Origin: Spisula solida
Lineage: Eukaryota; Mollusca; Bivalvia; Venerida; Mactridae
Assembly (NCBI GenBank): GCA_947247005.1
Contig: OX365946.1
Coordinates: 47,146,734-47,210,733 of the forward strand
Direction: 5' to 3'
DNA length: 64,000 nucleotides
The position numbers and the translations under genes are program-made. Position 1 is the stretch's first letter. The number at the start of each line of letters is the position of its first letter. Below, one piece after another: positions 10,461 through 22,099 of this stretch. The notes under the pieces are model-generated. The model had not been told where the DNA came from and did no database searches. It saw only the letters and a list, made by a program, of their open reading frames with translations.

Positions 10461-10852
10461 GGGCTGGTATTCACAAAGCATCTTAAGGGAAAACTTAAAA
10501 TCTCAAAATTTAAAGTGTATCAGCTAAACAGGAAAATCAAGTTTATAGTTTAGAAGTATTACGTAAAGAGCTACTGTTACTGTAACAATAATCATAAAGA
10601 ATTGCCTCCGTAGCTCAGTGGTTAGGGCGCTTGTCGTCTAATCTGGCTACCTGAGTTCAAATCCAGTTGGAGGCACACATAAGTATATGCCCGCCATGTT
10701 TCAGCAGAAAGCTGACTGGCAAATAAAGGCTATGCTCGGTATAAGAAAACATTGGTTATTGTTCGTTTCTTGGGAAATATGTGCAGCTCAATTTTTTAAC
10801 TTAGGTCAAAATATTTATGTTTTCCCTTAAGATGCTTTGTGAATACCAGCCC
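10461..10852. mobile_element. Foldback element with perfect 34-bp ends enclosing a tRNA-like sequence
   Basis: The ends GGGCTGGTATTCACAAAGCA.. (10461-10494) and ..TGCTTTGTGAATACCAGCCC (10819-10852) are perfect inverted repeats of 34 bp. The flanks allow a 3-bp CTG duplication at most. A tRNA-like sequence lies inside (10604-10674). The unit 2 copy spans about 17383-17766. It looks like a non-autonomous DNA element into which, or from which, a tRNA/SINE head was incorporated. Confidence 0.75.
10604..10674 (+). tRNA. Decayed tRNA or tRNA-derived SINE head
   Basis: The 71-nt sequence has acceptor arms GCCTCCG/TGGAGGC (6 pairs plus G-T), a D-arm with A-box TAGCTCAGTGG, and a B-box GAGTTCAAATCC. 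The anticodon stem (CTTGT/TCTGG) and T stem (CTGAG/CCAGT) do not pair, and position 33 is not T in the best alignment, so no anticodon can be named. The promoter boxes look intact. It is therefore called a pseudo-tRNA or SINE-like pol III head, not a working tRNA. The identical copy is at 17518-17588. Confidence 0.45.
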
Positions 10853-12184
10853 TGTGTTTAACTTTGGGTTTGTCTATTTCCACCTTTTCTACATGTGGAG
10901 AAGAGTTGTCAAATGCTTGTAAAGAGCAAAATTGTATTGAATTAAAATATCAATTTACTTAATAAGGAAAAACTGTTTAACTGACTGCGGTTTTAAAATG
11001 ACTGGAATCATGCGGGCAAATTGTATAAAAGCCAATGTAAACCAAAGCCAGTGATTCTAGCGGCAAGTTTTGTTGACTTGGTTCACATTAGAAAAAACAT
11101 CAATACAGTGACTAAACCTTGAAAGATACATTATTCCAAACTCCATAATTAAAGTATATCTAAACTTGAAATTCAGTTGACTTGTGGAAAACACTGATTA
11201 TCTGTCTAACCAGAATTCAGTAAGATTAACAGTCAAAATACCAATATAGTGTCAGATATTCGGAGGGATTCCAGTTTGAATCGGATTTTGTCGGACATGT
11301 CGGTAAGACTGACATGTTTCTGAAATTCGGTACACGCGGACTTTGTTGAAGTTCTCAGTTTTCTGGTGATTTTGTATCTATGTGCTTATTGTAATTTGAA
11401 GGATGAAATTGATTTTTTAATATAAAATTAGATGAGCTGTTAGGTGTGGATCATATTACTTATAGAGGGTGAGTGTATTGGGAAACCATGTTTAATGTAA
11501 GGTTTTGTTAGCCTGAGATCAAGGTTGGGTTTGTTCTCAAAACTCAAATATTTGATTAATTTAGTAGTTTCCTTGCCATGTCTTTAAATTGACCACTTTG
11601 AAGGATGTTTACATTGTAACATAAGGTAATATGATGTCTTACATAGAACCATTTTTTTCCAAATTTTATGAAAAATAACTTAAAAACCCTCAGGCAGGTC
11701 AGCGGAGTAAATTGGAAAAACTACCATAGAGGAGTTTAATCCCACATTAGCAGGGGTAATAGAGTCAACTGTTGTTCACCTTACTCTTATATTATTTGAG
11801 ATGATCACTTTGATAATTATTCAATTCATTCTGTTTGTAAAGTGTATCACTTGTTACTAATTATGCATGTCACTTCCTAGCTGTTGTTTATACAGTGTAC
11901 TTGGAGCAGATTCTATCTAAGCTTTTCAATGTTGAATCAAGTCGTCCTTTCCCAGGGTCTGGGAACAATGTAAATAAAAGTATTATCACTGATATAGATC
12001 CATGAGGGATATTTATGATTAAAACATAGTAAAGTTCACTCTTTTTATTACGTTTCAACATAAAAGCCTTTTTAAAAAAATGCATAAAAGTATTGTTTTA
12101 CTAGCTTACTTGTATTTTATTGTTTTAAGTGATTTGGCTTCTCCAAAACTGTGAGAAATGCCCTTATAGTCTATCAGTGTAGAG

Positions 12185-12590
12185 TCTTGGGTTATAGACA
12201 AAGTTTTGAAACCAGCCTTAGAATGCAGCCTTCCCATTGGTCCTTTTCAAAGTCCTGGGTGCATAAGCGACCAATCAGGTAGTTGAATTAGAGAATTATC
12301 TACAAACTTAATTTCTATTACTTAGGTTATAGACGAGTTTGTAAACCAGTCACAGAATTTCAGCCTTACCATTGGTCCATTCAAAGTCCTTGGTGCAGAA
12401 GCGACCAATCAGGTGGTTGAATTAGAGACTTATCTACACACTTTCTATTACCTAGGTTATAGACAAAGTTTGAAAACCAGTCTCAGAATTTCAGCCTTAC
12501 CATTAGTCCATTCAAAATCCTAGGTCCAGAAGCGACCAATCAGGTGGTTGAATTAGAGACTGATCTACAAACTTACTTTCTATTACCTTG
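12185..12590. repeat. Three-unit ~134-bp tandem array (unit 1)
   Basis: Three units share GGTTATAGACAAAGTTTG, CCTTACCATTGGTCCATTCA and AGCGACCAATCAGGTGGTTG. They contain ATTGG/CCAAT boxes in both orientations. The copy in unit 2 is at about 19265-19670. No coding. Confidence 0.85.
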
Positions 12591-13289
12591 ATCACCTTCT
12601 AGACCTTGTCATAGCTTATTGGTGTATGTTTCCTAATTGTTTTGGTGATAGTCTCTTACATGAATGTACTATTGTCACATATGTGTGTTTGTTTGGGCAT
12701 CTCAATTTTGTGTTCAGGGTTTGACACAATACTAGTACTCATGTGTTATTATAGTGTGGAGATTTTAACTTGATCCTTGAATTTCTATTAGCATAATTTA
12801 ATAGCTGGTTATTTCAGCGGGTGTATTATTTTGCGTTTTTGCACCTAAAAGTTTCTGCTGTTTGCTAAATGGCAAGAATAATTTCTGCTGATTTTGAGCT
12901 GGTTCTGTATCACAAAACCAGCTGGCAAGTGTGTTATCAATATGGTATCAGAATCATCAATATACAACAAAAAATTATTTTTCGGTCACTGTGAGTTCAT
13001 TGTACTTAGTCCTATGCTAATTGTGATAATTTCTTCGGTTCATTGACTTGATTTTAGTTCAAACTGTGAATCACACTTTCAGTTCAAACAAATATCATTA
13101 TGTATACAATATATGCTTCAATCCTATTACCTTGGTTACAATTGAGAGACCTGCAATAAACAATACAATGCAATAAGCATGTCAACTTGTGTACCTCTCT
13201 ATGTATTACCCCGGATGAGACCATTTTACAATTCACAATTAGCAGTAAAATGGTAATTTTACGACATAAAGTTGAAAATCCTTGAAAAG

Positions 13290-13434
13290 AATATAGAGAA
13301 TACTAGGTAAGTGCCTGATACTACTTCAAATTATTGGGTGAGTTGGAGAAAGTTTATTCGGCGAGCCGAATAATCCTTTCGGAGACGAACCCAATAAATT
13401 CAAGTAATATAAGGCACTTATCCTAGTGTTCTAT
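13290..13434. mobile_element. Foldback element with CGGCGAGCCG core
   Basis: The left arm AGAATACTAGGTAAGTGCCT and right arm AGGCACTTATCCTAGTGTTC form an imperfect inverted repeat. In the middle is the palindrome ATTCGGCGAGCCGAAT. The second copy is in unit 2 at about 20349-20493. No coding. Confidence 0.7.
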
Positions 13435-14242
13435 TTATCCTGCAAAACTTTTCTAACGCAAGAAATGATTTCTTCATCTTTAAATACGAACACAAAACCC
13501 TGTGTAACCTGCGCAACGATATCGAAACATCGACATTCCAATGTCTCCAAATGAAATCTAGTTCCATATTAAAAGGCAAATCTGAATGAGAATTCAGTAA
13601 CGCGCTTCAATTCAAATACAATCATTAAACACAAACCTACAATTTCATGTAACATACACTACATGTAAACACATTTTGTGTTTCAACATCGAATCTCTCC
13701 AAAATCTATTCAATGGCATTCTAGAAATTAAAAGTTGTAATGACGTCAAAACCTAAATGACTTCACACACTACGTGACGATTCCCGTATTTTAAGTAACA
13801 ATACGAGTATGTTCCCCTACCAAACAGATTGAGTGACAGGATAAATAGAATAAATCAGGCCCGTGACGTATTTAGGATTCAAATATATCAGACCCCGCTC
13901 CAATAATTATGTAAGATTCGCCTTCAACACTAAATGACTTGGGTGAACTTGAGGTCGAAAGTTGTCCGATGTCATGTGACCACATAACCTAATAAAGCTC
14001 TACGAAGATTCAAATCTGCGAATTGATCTTGGACCGCAGAATGGATGACTTGCTTGCAGAAATTGATATATTCAATGTAAGAGCCTTGTAATGTATAAAT
14101 GCATAAATGGTAGATTCAAGTCATTATCTCCATAATATATTTAATGCAGAATGATACCAGAATTGTGTAAAATCTTTGATGTTCACTGCTTTGTCTTGTA
14201 ATAAGTTTTTAACACGTTTCTTTTGCTTCTCTGTTCTTTCAG

Positions 14243-14465
14243 GACACGCTGGGCGCGGAGATGAAGGTCAAGGTCACGTCAGCGTCTGACCCATTACATG
14301 GAATAGCTGCCCTTGTTTTAGGACATACAGAGTGTTCAGTTTCATACACTAATTAACTGCCCCTCATTTAGAGCTTCTGCATTCATCCATTGTTTATATA
14401 CCATCAGTTTTACCTAGTTTTATTATACATACTTCGTGCAATAAATCCACTTGTTTAACCATGGT
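14243..14465 (+). CDS. ITSN1: Candidate alternative 3'-terminal exon (short ITSN isoform), unit 1
   Basis: A strong pyrimidine tract and acceptor (TTTGCTTCTCTGTTCTTTCA-G) precede a GC-richer segment beginning GACACGCTGGGCGCGGAGAT. After an SH3-E exon, which leaves T, the first codon is T+GA, a stop, so the protein would end ..PEATAS directly after SH3-E. After the linker exon, which leaves G, it would add GHAGRGDEGQGHVSV and then stop. AATAAA lies at 14440-14445, about 200 nt downstream. Short intersectins ending just after SH3-E and lacking DH-PH-C2 are known in vertebrates. The exon itself is inferred from signals; no transcript was seen. Confidence 0.35.
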
Positions 14466-15030
14466 TCGAAATCATTATGCATTTCTTCTCACCATGTGTG
14501 AACACAAGACTGAATAATCTGAGATTGTGATCTTCCTAGTTGACTTATAACAATGACTGTAAAATAGCCAAGTACAAGTGTTCATATCGAACTGAGCCGT
14601 GCTTGTATGGTGTTTTAGTGTTACACTGAGCCGTGCTTGTATGGTGTTTAATTTAGTGTTTACACTAAGCCATGCTTGTAGTATGGTGTGACAGTGTTTA
14701 CACTGTGATCGATTTAAGACTAGTTGTAAAATTAATGAGCTTTTTTTAGTGTTTATATAAAAGGTAATATGCAATTGATAGTAAAAAGTAGAAATTCCTT
14801 TAATTTCCTGCCTAGTTTCTGTTTTACATACGGTAGTTACCTCCCCTGTTGCACTCTTGTACTTATATACACACAATCCTGTTCCGTAATGGGTCAGAGG
14901 TAAGCCTGACCTTAACCTTACATCTAAATATAGAATATTGACCTTATAACATCTAAATATAAAATATTGACCTACGACCTATAGCTTATATTTTCAAATT
15001 ATGCATATTTTATTGATAACCTCCCATTTT
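14244..15030. other. Remainder of unit 1, no further exon recognised
   Basis: Downstream of the candidate polyadenylation site is a short degenerate repeat. TGAGCCGTGCTTGTATGGTG occurs three times in 14597-14690, and a palindrome-like AGTGTTTACACTGTGA sits near 14692. A minus-strand open frame (14475-14876) crosses it but shows no recognisable protein. Part of this segment (about 14667-14741) recurs at 24999-25074. Confidence 0.5.
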
Positions 15031-15682
15031 CTTATAGATAGTTTGCAGTTAAAATCTAAATTGCCTGGCCTAAATTTATAGTTTTATTATTGTCCTTACA
15101 ACAAGGAAATAAAACTGCAACTGTACAATCCTTACATGTTAATATTGATAATTTCATTACTGCAGTTAGTAAAGTTTATACTTCTAATATGTACAGTAAG
15201 TGGTATTCTTGTATATGGTATTGTTTTACAAAACAACATTCATGGTCATCATCATATGAAGGTATTATAGGATATTCAATTACTTTTGTTTGTCTGTAAT
15301 TGTTTAAGCAGGCATTCCATTTATATAGCTAGATGATTTATTCGTTTTATTATAAAATACAAACAAAAATCTATTTTCAGACAATGTCAGACTTTGGTGT
15401 CACGACAATGTCAGAATTTGGTGTCACCGCAATGTCAGACTTTGGTGTCATGGCAATGTTAGAATTTGGTGTCGCCACAATGTAAGACTTTGGTGTCACG
15501 ACAATGTCAGACTTTGGTGTCGACACAATGTCAGACTTTGGTGTCACCGCAATGTTAGACTGTGGTGTCACCATAATGTTAGACTTTGGTTTCGCCACAA
15601 TATCAGGCTCTGATGTGACTACAATGACTGTCGCCATGTTTAACCCAGCCATTATGACATCATTATATATTATATATTTCAG

Positions 15683-15871
15683 TGGATCATGTTATAGCAC
15701 TGTATCCGTATCAAGCTCAGCACCAAGATGAACTGACATTCCAGAAAGATGCTGTGATAAATGTCATCAAGAAGGATGACCCTGACTGGTGGCAAGGAGA
15801 GTATAATGGACATACTGGCATGTTTCCATCTAACTATGTACAGAACACTACTCCAGAAGCTACGGCATCCT
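15683..15871 (+). CDS. ITSN1: ITSN SH3-E exon, copy 3
   Basis: This 189-nt phase 1-1 exon is the first of the second pair. It has the intact ALYPY, the DPDWW pair and the FPSNYV motif. It is preceded by the unit 2 minisatellite and followed by a 45-nt intron with no in-frame stop, so copies 3 and 4 form one continuous open frame of 151 codons (15682-16137). Confidence 0.92.
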
Positions 15872-15916
15872 GTAAGTACCTTAACATGTTCACTATTTAT
15901 ATATTATATATTTCAG
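15872..15916 (+). other. 45-nt in-frame mini-intron between SH3-E copies 3 and 4
   Basis: It has GT-AG ends (GTAAGT..TTTCAG). Unlike its counterpart at 8951 it carries no stop: retained, it reads [15 protein letters not shown] and joins the two SH3 domains by a hydrophobic 15-residue linker. The single change that matters is TAT where unit 1 has TAA. Confidence 0.85.
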
Positions 15917-16105
15917 TGGATCATGTTATAGCACTGTATCCGTATCAAGCTCAGCACCAAGATGAACTGACATTCCAGAAAGATGCTGTGATAAATGTCA
16001 TCAAGAAGGATGACCCTGACTGGTGGCAAGGAGAGTATAATGGACATACTGGCATGTTTCCATCTAACTATGTACAGAACACTACTCCAGAAGCTACGGC
16101 ATCCT
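15917..16105 (+). CDS. ITSN1: ITSN SH3-E exon, copy 4
   Basis: This 189-nt phase 1-1 exon appears identical to copies 2 and 3. It is the SH3-E exon closest to the DH exons (18 kb upstream of 34127). Its final T with GG of exon 34127 makes the Trp of the SH3-DH linker. In mammalian ITSN1 a linker Trp at this place is reported, from memory, to hold the DH domain inactive. Confidence 0.92.
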
Positions 16106-17382
16106 GTAAGTACCTTAACATGTTCACTATTTATTGAACTTCACCTGGGTACCGTTTTATCAAAGCACTTACGGAAATCTTTAACTTGTGTTCAAATTTT
16201 ATTTATTAATTATTCTTCAACAACTGCAAATTGGGGACTGGTGGTTTGTAGAAGTCATTAACTGAATCATTAGGAGTATTGTAGATTCATTTACAACACT
16301 ATGTAGTTCTATAAGATTTATAAAACATTTTAATTTGATTGTTACTTTAAATTTTCCATGAAAGCTTTGATAAAACAGTACCCTGACATTCCGAAGCATC
16401 TCAATCTGAGATAAGTCTCAGCTCAAATATTGTTGCATAATCTATAAGTTAATTTCCATGTGAGGCCTGATTCAAAAATGGTTGATCACAAAACAGAAAC
16501 ATTATTCCGAGATTATTGCTGTAAAAATGCAATTACTCCAACTTCGACTTAAATTTGAGTAATATCTCACTTTGAGTTAAAATTTGTACTTAAGATGCTC
16601 CTGGACATTGGAGTCTGTTCTTAAACATTATTTGTTTTACATTGCCCTACACAGCAAAGGTCTGATGCGGAGATAATTTTTGTCTGGTTTTCATCAAAGT
16701 TGTATAGCCTAGCTATGGGATTAGAGATTGTCGGTGGACTCTAATGGTTTCTTCTTTCATTTGGTTTGAAGTATTGCCATGATACTTGTTGTATGTTGTG
16801 TTTTATCACTAAGACCCATTCAAATTCTGGAGTACAGACCACCATTACCGTGTGTAGGTCAGACATACTATTTTTGCAAGAGTTGCTTCCCTTAGACTAC
16901 TGATTGTGCATATATTGTTTACAATTTGTTATATTGTAAAGCAACTAACATTAGGCTGTATTTTAATTTTTTTTCTGTCTTATAGAGTTTTTCACCTTTA
17001 GGACTCAATTAAAGCGCTTAAAATCCATCATTCTGCAGATAGGTTATGAAGTTATTGCGTAAGGTTTATGAAAATTGGGCTTTAAATTAGTACATGATTG
17101 GATTGGTATGTGTTCAGAGATTATTTCCGAATATTCACACCTTTGATTGGTTAGTTTTGAGCTTAGTCTTCCGATTGACCAATACCAAACTGTTATGTAA
17201 AGGGATGTTTGTGTTGATTAGTGTGAATTGGATTGGTGCATGATTGTCTGAATGAGAAACATACTTCATTAAGGCAGTATAAGATATACAATTGTGTAGT
17301 GAGTTAAATGTTAACTACTGTCACAGTCAACATGACTAATACACTGCTGGGTCGAGTGTTAGACTCTCACCTGGAACACCTG

Positions 17383-17766
17383 GGCTGGTATTCACAAAGC
17401 ATCTTAAGGGAAAACTTAAAATCTCAAAATTTAAAGTGTATCAGCTAAACAGGAAAATCAAGTTTAGAAGTATTACGTAAAGAGCTACTGTTACTGTAAC
17501 AATAATCATAAAGAATTGCCTCCGTAGCTCAGTGGTTAGGGCGCTTGTCGTCTAATCTGGCTACCTGAGTTCAAATCCAGTTGGAGGCACACATAAGTAT
17601 ATGCCCGCCATGTTTCAGCAGAAAGCTGACTGGCAAATAAAGGCTATGCTCGGTATAAGAAAACATTGGTTATTGTTCGTTTCTTGGGAAATATGTGCAG
17701 CTCAATTTTTTAACTTAGGTCAAAATATTTATGTTTTCCCTTAAGATGCTTTGTGAATACCAGCCC
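17383..17766. mobile_element. Foldback element with tRNA-like core, unit 2 copy
   Basis: It has the same ends (GGCTGGTATTCACAAAGCAT.. and its inverse) and the same inner tRNA-like sequence (17518-17588) as 10461-10852. It is a few bases shorter next to AAGTTTAGAAG. It was duplicated with the unit rather than inserted independently. Confidence 0.75.
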
Positions 17767-20700
17767 TGGGTTTAACTTTGGGTTTGTCTATTTCCACCTT
17801 TTCTACATGTGGAGAAGAGTTGTCAAATGCTTGTAAAGAGCAAAATTGTATTGAATTAAAATATCAATTTACTTAATAAGGAAAAACTGTTTAACTGACT
17901 GCGGTTTTAAAATGACTGGAATCATGCGGGCAAATTGTATAAAAGCCAATGTAAACCAAAGCCAGTGATTCTAGCGGCAAATTTTGTTGACTTGGTTCAC
18001 ATTAGAAAAAACATCAATACAGTGACTAAACCTTGAAAGATACATTATTCCAAACTCCATAATTAAAGTATATCTAAACTTGAAATTCAGTTGACTTGTG
18101 GAAAACACTGATTATCTGTCTAACCAGAATTCAGTAAGATTAACAGTCAAAATACCAATATAGTGTCAGATATTCGGAGGGATTCCAGTTTGAATCGGAT
18201 TTTGTCGGACATGTCGGTAAGACTGACATGTTTCTGAAATTCGGTACACGCGGACTTTGTTGAAGTTCTCAGTTTTCTGGTGATTTTGTATCTATGTGCT
18301 TATTGTAATTTGAAGGATGAAATTGATTTTTTAATATAAAATTAGATGAGCTGTTAGGTGTGGATCATATTACTTATAGAGGGTGAGTGTATTGGGAAAC
18401 CATGTTTAATGTAAGGTTTTGTTAGCCTGAGATCAAGGTTGTAAATCTTGAGTTGGGTTTGTTCTCAAAACTCAAATATTTGATTAATTTAGTAGTTTCC
18501 TTGCCATGTCTTTAAATTGACCACTTTGAAGGCTGTTTACATTGTAACATAAGGTAATATGATGTCTTACATAGAACCATTTTTTTCCAAATTTTATGAA
18601 AAATAACTTAAAAACTTCTGGGTTTTTTAAGTTGTTTTCACGACTCATAGTTATGATGCACCGGTTACTCGATTAACCGTAGGTTTTCCTGTGATCAATA
18701 TCAAACTTGACCTTTGACATCAGCTCTATAGAGTTATACCTGGGGCGTTCGATTTGCCATTGAGTAACCCTCAGGCAGGTCAGCGGAGTAAATTGGAAAA
18801 ACTACCATAGAGGAGTTTAATCCCACATTAGCAGGGGTAATAGAGTCAACTGTTGTTCACCTTACTCTTATATTATTTGAGATGATCACTTTGATAATTA
18901 TTCAATTCATTCTGTTTGTAAAGTGTATCACTTGTTACTAATTATGCATGTCACTTCCTAGCTGTTGTTTATACAGTGTACTTGGAGCAGATTCTATCTA
19001 AGCTTTTCAATGTTGAATCAAGTCGTCCTTTCCCAGGGTCTGGGAACAATGTAAATAAAAGTATTATCACTGATATAGATCCATGAGGGATATTTATGAT
19101 TAAAACATAGTAAAGTTCACTCTTTTTATTACGTTTCAACATAAAAGCCTTTTTAAAAAAATGCATAAAAGTATTGTTTTACTAGCTTACTTGTATTTTA
19201 TTGTTTTAAGTGATTTGGCTTCTCCAAAACTGTGAGAAATGCCCTTATAGTCTATCAGTGTAGAGTCTTGGGTTATAGACAAAGTTTTGAAACCAGCCTT
19301 AGAATGCAGCCTTCCCATTGGTCCTTTTCAAAGTCCTGGGTGCATAAGCGACCAATCAGGTAGTTGAATTAGAGAATTATCTACAAACTTAATTTCTATT
19401 ACTTAGGTTATAGACGAGTTTGTAAACCAGTCACAGAATTTCAGCCTTACCATTGGTCCATTCAAAGTCCTTGGTGCAGAAGCGACCAATCAGGTGGTTG
19501 AATTAGAGACTTATCTACACACTTTCTATTACCTAGGTTATAGACAAAGTTTGAAAACCAGTCTCAGAATTTCAGCCTTACCATTAGTCCATTCAAAATC
19601 CTAGGTCCAGAAGCGACCAATCAGGTGGTTGAATTAGAGACTGATCTACAAACTTACTTTCTATTACCTTGATCACCTTCTAGACCTTGTCATAGCTTAT
19701 TGGTGTATGTTTCCTAATTGTTTTGGTGATAGTCTCTTACATGAATGTACTATTGTCACATATGTGTGTTTGTTTGGGCATCTCAATTTTGTGTTCAGGG
19801 TTTGACACAATACTAGTACTCATGTGTTATTATAGTGTGGAGATTTTAACTTGATCCTTGAATTTCTATTAGCATAATTTAATAGCTGGTTATTTCAGCG
19901 GGTGTATTATTTTGCGTTTTTGCACCTAAAAGTTTCTGCTGTTTGCTAAATGGCAAGAATAATTTCTGCTGATTTTGAGCTGGTTCTGTATCACAAAACC
20001 AGCTGGCAAGTGTGTTATCAATATGGTATCAGAATCATCAATATACACTGTGAGTTCATTGTACTTAGTCCTATGCTAATTGTGATAATTTCTTCGGTTC
20101 ATTGACTTGATTTTAGTTCAAACTGTGAATCACACTTTCAGTTCAAACAAATATCATTATGTATACAATATATGCTTCAATCCTATTACCTTGGTTACAA
20201 TTGAGAGACCTGCAATAAACAATACAATGCAATAAGCATGTCAACTTGTGTACCTCTCTATGTATTACCCCGGATGAGACCATTTTACAATTCACAATTA
20301 GCAGTAAAATGGTAATTTTACGACATAAAGTTGAAAATCCTTGAAAAGAATATAGAGAATACTAGGTAAGTGCCTGATACTACTTCAAATTATTGGGTGA
20401 GTTGGAGAAAGTTTATTCGGCGAGCCGAATAATCCTTTCGGAGACGAACCCAATAAATTCAAGTAATATAAGGCACTTATCCTAGTGTTCTATTTATCCT
20501 GCAAAACTTTTCTAACGCAAGAAATGATTTCTTCATCTTTAAATACGAACACAAAACCCTGTGTAACCTGCGCAACGATATCGAAACATCGACATTCCAA
20601 TGTCTCCAAATGAAATCTAGTTCCATATTAAAAGGCAAATCTGAATGAGAATTCAGTAACGCGCTTCAATTCAAATACAATCATTAAACACAAACCTACA

Positions 20701-21301
20701 ATTTCATGTAACATACACTACATGTAAACACATTTTGTGTTTCAACATCGAATCTCTCCAAAATCTATTCAATGGCATTCTAGAAATTAAAAGTTGTAAT
20801 GACGTCAAAACCTAAATGACTTCACACACTACGTGACGATTCCCGTATTTTAAGTAACAATACGAGTATGTTCCCCTACCAAACAGATTGAGTGACAGGA
20901 TAAATAGAATAAATCAGGCCCGTGACGTATTTAGGATTCAAATATATCAGACCCCGCTCCAATAATTATGTAAGATTCGCCTTCAACACTAAATGACTTG
21001 GGTGAACTTGAGGTCGAAAGTTGTCCGATGTCATGTGACCACATAACCTAATAAAGCTCTACGAAGATTCAAATCTGCGAATTGATCTTGGACCGCAGAA
21101 TGGATGACTTGCTTGCAGAAATTGATATATTCAATGTAAGAGCCTTGTAATGTATAAATGCATAAATGGTAGATTCAAGTCATTATCTCCATAATATATT
21201 TAATGCAGAATGATACCAGAATTGTGTAAAATCTTTGATGTTCACTGCTTTGTCTTGTAATAAGTTTTTAACACGTTTCTTTTGCTTCTCTGTTCTTTCA
21301 G

Positions 21302-21524
21302 GACACGCTGGGCGCGGAGATGAAGGTCAAGGTCACGTCAGCGTCTGACCCATTACATGGAATAGCTCCCCTTGTTTTAGGACATACAGAGTGTTCAGTT
21401 TCATACACTAATTAACTGCCCCTCATTTAGAGCTTCTGCATTCATCCATTGTTTATATACCATCAGTTTTACCTAGTTTTATTATACATACTTCGTGCAA
21501 TAAATCCACTTGTTTAACCATGGT
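21302..21524 (+). CDS. ITSN1: Candidate alternative 3'-terminal exon, unit 2
   Basis: This is the copy of 14243 with the same acceptor, the same phase-1 immediate stop and AATAAA at 21499-21504. One base differs early in the UTR (AGCTCCCC against AGCTGCCC). It lies downstream of all four SH3-E exons, so a short isoform ending here could carry up to four SH3-E domains, whereas ending at 14243 allows up to two. Confidence 0.35.
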
Positions 21525-22099
21525 TCGAAATCATTATGCATTTCTTCTCACCATGTGTGAACACAAGACTGAATAATCTGAGATTGTGATCTTCCTAGTT
21601 GACTTATAACAATGACTGTAAAATAGCCAAGTACAAGTGTTCATATCGAACTGAGCCGTGCTTGTATGGTGTTTTAGTGTTACACTGAGCCGTGCTTGTA
21701 TGGTGTTTAATTTAGTGTTTACACTAAGCCATGCTTGTAGTATGGTGTGACAGTGTTTACACTGTGATCGATTTAAGACTAGTTGTAAAATTAATGAGCT
21801 TTTTTTAGTGTTTATATAAAAGGTAATATGCAATTGATAGTAAAAAGTAGAAATTCCTTTAATTTCCTGCCTAGTTTCTGTTTTACATACGGTAGTTACC
21901 TCCCCTGTTGCACTCTTGTACTTATATACACACAATCCTGTTCCGTAATGGGTCAGAGGTAAGCCTGACCTTAACCTTACATCTAAATATAGAATATTGA
22001 CCTTATAACATCTAAATATAAAATATTGACCTACGACCTATAGCTTATATTTTCAAATTATGCATATTTTATTGATAACCTCCCATTTTCTTATAGATA

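Larger units (their letters stand above)
8118..15040. repeat. Unit 1 of a ~7-kb tandem segmental duplication carrying SH3-E exons
   Basis: Both units start at TAGTTTGCAGTTAAAATC (8118 and 15039) and end at CTTATAGATA (15031-15040 and 22090-22099). They are collinear and almost identical throughout. Each holds a minisatellite, two SH3-E exons, several foldback elements, a tRNA-like sequence, a 3x134-bp array and a candidate terminal exon. Unit 1 is about 6.92 kb. It lacks about 152 bp present in unit 2 (18616-18767) and keeps about 22 bp near 12968-12989 that unit 2 lacks. The junction shares only a few bases (TAG). The near-identity indicates a recent event or, alternatively, an uncollapsed haplotype in the assembly. 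Confidence 0.93.
15041..22099. repeat. Unit 2 of the ~7-kb SH3-E tandem duplication
   Basis: It is collinear with unit 1 at an offset of 6,921, then 7,059 after small indels. It differs by an extra 152 bp at about 18616-18767 (with microhomology AAC, which suggests a deletion in unit 1), an extra GTAAATCTTGAGTTG-type insert near 18441, a loss of about 22 bp near 20047, and scattered substitutions. All sub-features of unit 1 are repeated: the minisatellite at 15378, foldback elements, the tRNA-like sequence at 17518, the 134-bp array at 19265 and the terminal-exon candidate at 21302. Confidence 0.93.

Noticed and set aside
10604..10674. A functional tRNA gene
   Set aside because: Anticodon and T stems do not pair and no anticodon can be assigned. 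It is kept only as a tRNA-derived sequence.
14041..14340. Small two-exon gene (MDDLLAEIDIFN joined to DTLGAEMKVKV..)
   Set aside because: The first part belongs to a dispersed repeat also near 23465 and 52330. The second part is better explained as a terminal exon candidate of ITSN, and no family matches the product.
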